Below, one piece after another: positions 27,401-32,010 of a stretch of DNA of 32,010 nucleotides. Source of the DNA: JBGZEX01 sp041846495 (lineage in GTDB: Bacteria > Bacteroidota > Bacteroidia > Bacteroidales > Marinifilaceae). Location: positions 1 to 32,010 of the forward strand of contig JBGZEX010000093.1 in the NCBI GenBank assembly GCA_041846495.1, read 5' to 3'. Both the position numbers and the translations under genes were made by a program. The notes below the pieces were generated by a model. It was not told the origin of the DNA. It saw only the letters and a program-made list of their open reading frames with translations, and made no database searches. The number at the start of each line of letters is the position of its first letter. The first letter of the stretch is position 1.

Positions 27401-27800
27401 CCGTAGCTCCGGGCATAGGCTCTCCGTTCTCATCCAAAACCTTTCCCCGCACGACATCCTGCTGCATCGCTTGCCGGTATGCGGGCGCCGTTCGTTTCTT
27501 AATATAAATCACGCCCTCTTCGAAACTGCAATCGATATTCCGACCGGAGAAAATGCGTTTAAGCACATAGTCTACCCGCTCCTCATGAGCCCTTACATTC
27601 AAACTGCCGATCCCCTTCAAGTCGTCTTCATTGTAGATGAACCGCAAACCGGTTTGCCGGAAAATTTCGGAAAAAAACGCATTTACACTCGAATTCTCGA
27701 GATTCAACGTCACTTTTTGTTCCTGCGAAAAGCCGTATACCGATAAAAACGACATGCCGCAAAACATAAATAAGAAAAAAATTCTTCGAACTTGATTCAT
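24444..27800 (-). CDS. SusC/RagA family TonB-linked outer-membrane transporter with STN domain (locus B)
   Basis: The 1118-residue transporter has a signal peptide (1-~25, ending VYGFSQ). An STN domain spans ~30-102 (VNAFFSEIFRQTGLRFIYNED). A carboxypeptidase-regulatory-like domain spans ~116-192 (GKVLDENGEPMPGATVKVKG). The TonB-box-like EAVVTG is near 195-200. The plug carries LLKDATAKALYGSKGANGVVVIE, the SusC hallmark, around 305-328, and the barrel closes with FSFSLQATF. Motif SDPNRLPEIQMRG is shared with the locus A transporter, so both belong to the same SusC subgroup. The FecR gene ends 29 bp upstream, consistent with one transcript from sigma to TlpA. Substrate is unknown; the locus contains no carbohydrate-active enzyme. 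Confidence 0.95.
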   Translation of the reverse strand: MNQVRRIFFLFMFCGMSFLSVYGFSQEQKVTLNLENSSVNAFFSEIFRQTGLRFIYNEDDLKGIGSLNVRAHEERVDYVLKRIFSGRNIDCSFEEGVIYIKKRTAPAYRQAMQQDVVRGKVLDENGEPMPGATVKVKGTSVGTVTGEDGTFELRIPGNAAEVEISYIGYKSVTMKIVRNAPMLIRMTKSLTEIGEAVVTGIFTRKADSYTGAVNTIKADALKKVGNQNILQSLKNIDPSFQLIENNDFGSDPNRLPEIQMRGASSFSDMKDKYQTNPNQPLFIVDGFEQTIEKVMDMDMNRVASITLLKDATAKALYGSKGANGVVVIETFVPEKGRLKISYTGNTNIQIPDLGSYNLADAAEKLELERLAGIYTDQGGNPIFQQELDEKYHAYYKEILRGVNTYWLSKPLRVGIGHKHSMNFEGGDDAVRYGVDFQYNNLEGVMKGSERTTVSGGFNFQYRYKSLLFMERLSVTFNKSTQSPYGNFSEYAKLNPYWRAYNEDGSLREVLADYEQVNYWTHPIYNPLSNAEVNTQNKSDYTDITNNFYVEWTAFEGMKFKGRIGIVSKKSGKELFYPRDHTMFKDIKPDTEEYFKRGKYSMGNGKTFEYNTDMSANYSKQAGNHVFFANAQWSFSEKNYNYVEFGAQGFANNKMDYITHAKEYVSGAPTGDEYLVREASVLLSTNYSYDDRYLSDLTYRANASSLFGTDRRWGHFWSAGIGWNVHKEHFLRDAEYLQRLRLRASTGFSGSQNFNSYQAVATYKYYNESYDNIIGSYLLGLANPDLQWQKTRDNNIGLDLSIFDAVDLTFDYYIKDTENLLTPVSLPPSAGFSSYTENLGETRNRGFETKINCRLLKEGERGLYLSVFASAMHNKNKIRKISDALLVMNKGRDDDKDNAGGGNPDLEKTGAAARPSVRYAEGQSMDAIWAVRSLGINPVNGREIFLTPEGKMVYGWKAKNQVVVGDKLPKLSGSFGFNFEFRGWFVNTSFFYRLGGQYYNQTLVDKVENVDMQYNVDKRVLNDRWTSPGLPAKFRRLNKGDEITRPTSRFVQDVKEMQMTSLNIGYDFRFTDFMKNYKIERLKLAFYMNDVFRISTIKAERGIEYPFARAFSFSLQATF

Positions 27801-27829
27801 AATTCTACATAGATTTAAATATTAGCATA

Positions 27830-28954
27830 TTAATTTAAACGGATATATACGGTTTTCCCTTTTATCGAAAACCGTACATCCGATATTTTTTCAAAGGAAT
27901 CGAATAACTTAACTACATCCTTATCCCGGTATAGATTTCCGGATAATACGATGTGTTTGGCCTTTTCGTCGATAAAAACGACTTCGATATCGTACCATCG
28001 GGAAAGTTTACGCATAATCGTTTCAAGCGATTCCGCCCTGAAATAAAAATCTCCCTCTCTCCATGCGGTATGAGATTCGATATCTTCCAAATCTATAATT
28101 TCGATTTCTTTATTCCGGATATTGTAGGCCGCTTTTTGACCCGGAAGAATTTTTTGTTTACGCTCACCGAAACATACGCATACTTCTCCGTTTACCAATA
28201 CGGTTTCTATTTGATTTTCCTCATGGGTATTGACGACGAACTCCGTACCCGTTACTTCTACGGAAAAATCCCCCATATGCACTACAAAAGGATGCAAACT
28301 ATCCTTAACCACCTTAAAATAAGCCTCTCCGGAAAGCTGCACCTCTCTTTTATTTCCCGAAAAACATACCGGATAAGAAAGCCGACTGTCCGAATTCAAC
28401 CAAACCGAAGTTCCGTCACCGAGAACTAGTTTAAAAGAATTCCCCCGAGGTACGGATAAAATATTTTCCGATACCGTTTTATCCGGAAATTTCTCTTTTT
28501 CCGTATAAGTCAGCATTCCGTCCCCACTCGTTATTATTCCGCCGCTTCCATCCTCGATGATGCGGGGCTCGGAAAAATCGAGGGCAAGGGATTCTCCGGA
28601 AGACAACACCAAAGTTGCCGTCTGTTTGCGCTCCAACAGGACATTCTTCTCCCTCATCGTATAAACCCACAACAATCCTCCGCCCGTTATACAAAAAAGA
28701 ATGGAGGCGGCAACGGCCGTTATGCGCAGGATATGCAATCTCATCATCTTCTTCCTCCTCCTTATAAAATCTCTATAGGTAAAACCGGTATGAGAGGCGA
28801 TAATTCCCATTGCAAGCTCCGCATCCGAAGCCTGTAATTCTTTAAAACGAGAGAAGAGTTCCGCATCCGAAGCCATACGAAGGACAAATTGCTCCGCTTC
28901 GCTCTCCTCCATTTCATGTCTCAGAAATCTAACGATATCAAAATCCTTATTCAT
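27830..28954 (-). CDS. FecR family anti-sigma factor (locus B)
   Basis: The 374-residue single-span protein has a cytoplasmic N-terminal region (1-72; EESEAEQFVLRMASDAELFSRF) and a transmembrane helix at ~75-98 (ILRITAVAASILFCITGG). The periplasmic FecR domain spans ~168-262 (VPRGNSFKLVLGDGTSVWLNS over 168-188; GEAYFKVVKDSLHPFVV; VTGTEFVVNTHEE). The DUF4974-like C-terminus spans ~304-373 (FRAESLETIMRKLSRWYDIEV; IKGKTVYIRLN). It is expected to sequester the sigma factor encoded 61 bp upstream and to be signalled by the SusC STN domain. The start ATG directly abuts an inverted repeat in the leader. Confidence 0.93.
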   Translation of the reverse strand: MNKDFDIVRFLRHEMEESEAEQFVLRMASDAELFSRFKELQASDAELAMGIIASHTGFTYRDFIRRRKKMMRLHILRITAVAASILFCITGGGLLWVYTMREKNVLLERKQTATLVLSSGESLALDFSEPRIIEDGSGGIITSGDGMLTYTEKEKFPDKTVSENILSVPRGNSFKLVLGDGTSVWLNSDSRLSYPVCFSGNKREVQLSGEAYFKVVKDSLHPFVVHMGDFSVEVTGTEFVVNTHEENQIETVLVNGEVCVCFGERKQKILPGQKAAYNIRNKEIEIIDLEDIESHTAWREGDFYFRAESLETIMRKLSRWYDIEVVFIDEKAKHIVLSGNLYRDKDVVKLFDSFEKISDVRFSIKGKTVYIRLN

Positions 28955-28990
28955 CGTATCCCGTTTTAATAGTAATACACAAAGGATACG
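28955..28990 (-). promoter_or_regulatory. Inverted repeat abutting the FecR start codon (locus B)
   Basis: CGTATCC (28955-28961) and GGATACG (28984-28990) form a perfect 7-bp inverted repeat with a 22-nt loop. It fills most of the 61-bp gap between the sigma and FecR genes and ends at the base next to the FecR ATG. In the transcript this hairpin would place the initiation region at the foot of a stem and could lower or tune FecR translation (inference). The symmetric arms could instead be a protein-binding site. Confidence 0.35.
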
Positions 28991-29015
28991 ATTTACATTG
29001 AGTCGAAAAATGTTT

Positions 29016-29579
29016 TTAACGTTTTTTCAAAAAATAAAAACAAAGGAAATAATCTTCTCCGTACTCTTTCCTGAATTTTCTGAGGGCATTCACGATAAGC
29101 GTATTCACCGTAGCCGTAGATATGCCGAGACAGGTTGCGACCTCCCGGTATTTCATCCCCTTGAAATAAACGCATTCCAATACCTCTTTGGTGCGGGGAG
29201 GCAGGGTTTTCATCAGGGCATCCACCTTAGCAATCGCTTCCTCCCGGGATGTTTCGTATTCCTCGTATATTCCTCCGAAATCATATAAATTCTCGTAATC
29301 GGGGAACTCATGCCAGCGGGATAATTTATTAAGCGATGCATTTTTCACCGAAACAAAGAGATAAGAAGTCAGAGAGCGAGGTTCCAATAATATGTTTTTA
29401 CGTTTATCCCATAGACTCAGGAAAAAATCCTGAACCGTATCCTCCGCCTTATCCGAATCCTTTAAAAATGTAAATGCATAAGCTACGAGAGAAAGATAAT
29501 AGGAATTGAATAGCATTTCCCATCCTCTTTCATCCCCTGAATTCACCAATCGGCATATATCGGGATCGACGCTGCGCAT
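29016..29579 (-). CDS. ECF RNA polymerase sigma-70 factor (locus B)
   Basis: This 187-residue group IV sigma factor has region 2 at ~20-90 (NSYYLSLVAYAFTFLKDSDKAEDTVQDFF, read in parts, then LSLWDKRKNI) and region 4 at ~125-175 (LPPRTKEVLECVYFKGMKYREVA, then CLGISTATVNTLIVNALRKF). The open frame extends 38 codons further to 29693, but that extension crosses the promoter element at 29596-29603 and part of a terminator stem, so the ATG at 29579 (MRSVDPDIC) is chosen. It is the first gene of locus B, 61 bp before its FecR partner. It is only distantly similar to the locus A sigma, so each probably reads its own promoter set. Confidence 0.93.
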   Translation of the reverse strand: MRSVDPDICRLVNSGDERGWEMLFNSYYLSLVAYAFTFLKDSDKAEDTVQDFFLSLWDKRKNILLEPRSLTSYLFVSVKNASLNKLSRWHEFPDYENLYDFGGIYEEYETSREEAIAKVDALMKTLPPRTKEVLECVYFKGMKYREVATCLGISTATVNTLIVNALRKFRKEYGEDYFLCFYFLKKR

Positions 29580-29595
29580 ATTTAAAGGTTTCGTG

Positions 29596-29603
29596 CAAAT
29601 ATA
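29596..29603 (-). promoter_or_regulatory. Putative -7 promoter element (TATATTTG) of locus B
   Basis: The minus strand reads TATATTTG, an exact TAnnTTTG match 16 bp before the sigma ATG at 29579. It implies a leader of roughly 10 nt. No TTG lies at the canonical -33 spacing, so it may be weak or depend on an activator or another sigma factor. Confidence 0.5.
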
Positions 29604-29679
29604 ACATTTTTTCCAAGGAATACGCTCTATCGATACCCGCCTCACGTCTACGCCAATCCGCAACCGATTTTCAATATAA

Positions 29680-29717
29680 ATCGGGGCAAGCAAACGGATG
29701 TTTTTGCTTACCCCGAT
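29680..29717 (-). terminator. Hairpin terminator after the TonB-dependent receptor gene
   Basis: ATCGGGGCAAGCAAA (29680-29694) pairs with TTTGCTTACCCCGAT (29703-29717), a 15-bp stem with one wobble-capable position and an 8-nt loop. It lies 60 bp after the receptor stop. The T-tract after it on the minus strand is poor (ATTTATATT). A second, shorter stem, CCGATTT (29664-29670) with AAATCGG (29678-29684), overlaps its base, so the two folds compete. Confidence 0.6.
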
Positions 29718-29777
29718 ACTTTATTCGCTCCATATAGCTTCTCTTAAAAATCAGAGGAGCTCACGATGCCTTTTCGT

Positions 29778-32010
29778 TCACTTTCTACCCAATTCGGCAA
29801 GATTGAACGAAAGATTTACGCTAAACTCCCTGCCTCGGGAAAACGAGGCATAGGAATCGGATGAAACATTTTTATCTTTATGGTTAAAAAGATTGTCTAC
29901 CCCCATAGTTAAGGCAATACCTCTCGGAAACGTACATGTCGCATTGAGCTTCCAGATCGTGCGGGCATCGAAAACTTTTTTAGTATACACCTGCTTTTTC
30001 ATATGATTGGCTTGCTTTTGCCAATATTCGAGAGCTCCCATCCAGCGTCCGGAAATTCCGAAGGATGTCCGGCACCGACCTATCTTACGGTTATAGTCGG
30101 CCCCCATCACTGCCGTATGCGGACGGACATAGGAATTATTCTTTCCATCGATCTCGACCATATCGTCTACGTACGAATAAGCTCCCTTCAAGGTAAGAGC
30201 AAACGGGAAACGCAATTGGGTATTCACGTCGATACCGAACGTTTTCGACCTCCCCACATTTACATAGGTCCAATGCCATTTCTTGTTTTCCCTCCAACTT
30301 TTACTGAAAATCCTGTCCTTGTATTTATTATAATAACCGGTAATCGATGCATTCAAAATCCCCTCCGTATATTCTCCCGACAAAAAGAAATGCCGGCTCG
30401 TCTCGGGCTTAAGGTCGGGATTCACCTCCACGATAAAGAACCCACTTTCACTGTAATCCGCAAATCTTTCTTTAATGGCGGGCAATCTGAATCCGCCGGC
30501 ATAACCCACTCTTAGGATAAGATTATTTTCCTTCATCATAAGAGAAAGTTGAGGATTCATATGAAATTTATATTCCGAATGATAATCGGCACGAATGCCT
30601 CCTTCTATACGGAGTTTGTCGGTAACCTTATAATTGTCCTGCAAATAGGCCATATGGTTTTTCTCGTTCTTCGTATCTTTAATCCAGTTATGCTTCAATT
30701 CCTCGGAACGGGTCTCCAACCCTATAACCAAATCGTGCCGGTCGGCAATCAAAGCCGTATAAGTCAAACGGGCATTTTTAAGTATATTTTTATATTTACA
30801 GTCTTTTTCTCCGTCTTTTATGCGATTTTGTTTATAATTATCGTACCCATAGGAAAAATCGATGCGGCTGTTTTCATCCGGAATATAGTGCATCGCTCCG
30901 CTAAAATTCGCATTGTAAAACTTATTGCCCATATTTTCAAGAGCCTTAATTTCATCGGGTTCCGATACGGATATTTTATTATTGTAATAACCGCCCTTCA
31001 GACTGATTCCGAAATGTTCGGTAAAATCGTATCCCAACTTTTGACTAAGCGTCAAATTTTCGTAACCTCTGACATGGAATTCGCCTTCCTTTCCGAAGGA
31101 AACGGAATCTTTCCCTTCCGGATTTTCCCATATCGTTTCGATTCCCTCTCTATCTTTCAGACAATAGGGCTTCCGGCGATTGTAAATGACGGATGTAAGA
31201 GCTGAGAACCTGTTCTGTCGCGTACCTAACGAAAGAGAATATTTTTGACTACCGTAACTGGCTATACGCGACGAAAGATTGCCTATAAAAGGACGGGTGG
31301 CTTTCTTGGTAATGATATTGATCACTCCGCTCAATGCGCTCGACCCGTAAAGAGTCGACACGGCTCCCTTCACAATCTCGATACGTTCGATATTATCTAT
31401 TCCCAAACGATTGAAATCGATATTGTCGTCGGATGTCTCTCCGCCGAAACGCTCGCCGTCGATCAGGAAAAGAAGATATTTTCCCGACATTCCGTAAAAA
31501 GTAAGCGAAGGAAGTCTAAGACCATGATTATTCCTTGCAAACTGCAATCCCGGAAGCTCGTACTCCAAAAGAGAAATAATATCCTGAGGATCTATTCTTT
31601 TTATATCTTCCGAGGTGATGATACGGGTAACTATCGGCGCTTCTTTCAACATTTTCTCGCTGCGCATTCCGGTAACCACCACTTCGTCGAGATTTCCGAC
31701 CGCTTCTTTCAAAACGACATTCAATACCGGCTCTTCGGATGCATCCACTTCGAGAACCAGATTTTCGTAACCGGTACAGGAGAAACGGAACTTATAACGT
31801 CCTCCTTTCATTTTAAGGGAAAACTCTCCCCTTGCATCGGCGGAAATTCCGATATTGGTTCCGAGTACCCTCACCGAAGCATAAGGTACGGCCTCTCCCT
31901 TATGATTTTTTACACTGCCTTTTACCGTATAAGGCTTAACTCTCGAAACATCATCGGGCTCAGCCATGAGAAACAGGCTGAACATCAAAGACAATAATAA
32001 TAATAAATAC
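29778..32010 (-). CDS. TonB-dependent receptor with carboxypeptidase-regulatory-like domain (5' end outside window)
   Basis: The frame stays open to the window edge. The visible upstream residues (YLLLLLSLMFSLFLMAE) are the hydrophobic core of a signal peptide, so the true start lies outside and the TTG at 31994 is not the start. 743 residues are visible. Domains in order are a beta-sandwich VKGSVKNHKGEAVPYASVRV (~25-95), TonB-box-like DEVVVTGM, a plug with IERIEIVKGAVSTLYGSSA then LSGVINIITKK (~205-240), and a barrel to the C-terminus (GVDNLFNHKDKN; EFSVNLSFNL). FRLP (near 30490) and NPDLKPE (near 30415) match the FRAP/NPDL boxes found in heme, siderophore and cobalamin receptors, but no histidine lies between them, which argues against a classic heme receptor. 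No SusD partner or STN domain is visible, so it is a stand-alone importer of unknown ligand. Confidence 0.9.
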   Translation of the reverse strand, partial: YLLLLLSLMFSLFLMAEPDDVSRVKPYTVKGSVKNHKGEAVPYASVRVLGTNIGISADARGEFSLKMKGGRYKFRFSCTGYENLVLEVDASEEPVLNVVLKEAVGNLDEVVVTGMRSEKMLKEAPIVTRIITSEDIKRIDPQDIISLLEYELPGLQFARNNHGLRLPSLTFYGMSGKYLLFLIDGERFGGETSDDNIDFNRLGIDNIERIEIVKGAVSTLYGSSALSGVINIITKKATRPFIGNLSSRIASYGSQKYSLSLGTRQNRFSALTSVIYNRRKPYCLKDREGIETIWENPEGKDSVSFGKEGEFHVRGYENLTLSQKLGYDFTEHFGISLKGGYYNNKISVSEPDEIKALENMGNKFYNANFSGAMHYIPDENSRIDFSYGYDNYKQNRIKDGEKDCKYKNILKNARLTYTALIADRHDLVIGLETRSEELKHNWIKDTKNEKNHMAYLQDNYKVTDKLRIEGGIRADYHSEYKFHMNPQLSLMMKENNLILRVGYAGGFRLPAIKERFADYSESGFFIVEVNPDLKPETSRHFFLSGEYTEGILNASITGYYNKYKDRIFSKSWRENKKWHWTYVNVGRSKTFGIDVNTQLRFPFALTLKGAYSYVDDMVEIDGKNNSYVRPHTAVMGADYNRKIGRCRTSFGISGRWMGALEYWQKQANHMKKQVYTKKVFDARTIWKLNATCTFPRGIALTMGVDNLFNHKDKNVSSDSYASFSRGREFSVNLSFNLAELGRK

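Noticed and set aside
29580..29693. 38-residue N-terminal extension of the locus B sigma factor
   Set aside because: The extension crosses an exact -7 promoter element and part of a terminator hairpin, and ECF sigma factors normally begin close to region 2.
29778..31994. TonB receptor taken as complete with a TTG start at 31994
   Set aside because: The frame continues upstream to the window edge with leucine codons that complete a signal-peptide core, so the gene is truncated by the window.
1..32010. CRISPR array, tRNA, rRNA, insertion sequence or integrase
   Set aside because: No regularly spaced repeats, cloverleaf-like segments, transposase motifs or terminal inverted repeats were found on reading both strands; a short structured RNA could still be missed by eye.

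Overview
The window reads as part of a Bacteroidota genome, most likely order Bacteroidales. The evidence is two complete SusC/SusD transport loci, FecR-type anti-sigma factors with a DUF4974-like C-terminus, DUF4843 and PKD-like lipoproteins, a GldA/GldF-GldG ABC exporter, Bacteroidota-style RHS proteins, and TAnnTTTG promoter elements rather than a TATAAT type. I cannot fix the genus. A gut member of the Odoribacteraceae or a neighbouring family is only an impression from the gene set. Every gene I support lies on the minus strand, so transcription runs from high to low coordinates. No tRNA, rRNA, CRISPR array, transposase or integrase was seen.

Layout, right to left. (1) 29778-32010: a stand-alone TonB-dependent receptor whose N-terminus lies beyond the window, closed by a hairpin terminator. 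(2) 29579-19501, locus B: ECF sigma factor, FecR anti-sigma factor, SusC with an STN domain, SusD, DUF4843 lipoprotein, PKD-like lipoprotein and a TlpA-like thioredoxin-fold lipoprotein, closed by a strong GC-rich terminator at 19421-19466. (3) 19336-9868, locus A: a paralogous set in the same order (ECF sigma, FecR, SusC with STN, SusD, DUF4843, PKD-like) but without the TlpA-like gene, ended by a perfect 11-bp inverted repeat. (4) 9800-6576: a GldA-like ABC ATPase and a fused GldF permease/GldG auxiliary protein. (5) 6525-1: two RHS-type proteins. The first carries the N-terminal shell region and stops after a short YD tail. The second starts with a signal peptide and a DUF6443-like region and continues through many YD repeats into the RHS core, then leaves the window before its variable C-terminus.

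How they work together (inference from family knowledge). Each SusC has an N-terminal signalling (STN) domain that, when substrate binds the SusCD pair, would contact the periplasmic part of its FecR partner and so control its ECF sigma factor. These are self-contained sense-and-import systems. The DUF4843 and PKD-like lipoproteins are probably accessory surface or periplasmic lipoproteins of the same importer. No glycoside hydrolase, polysaccharide lyase or peptidase is encoded in either locus, so the ligand is unknown, and a glycan should not be assumed. The TlpA-like lipoprotein in locus B hints at thiol/disulfide chemistry on the cargo or on the machinery.

The points most worth a second look are the twin signalling SusCD loci that differ by the TlpA gene, the inverted repeats in both sigma/FecR junctions (one set mutually exclusive), and the split RHS pair with its abrupt change in base composition.
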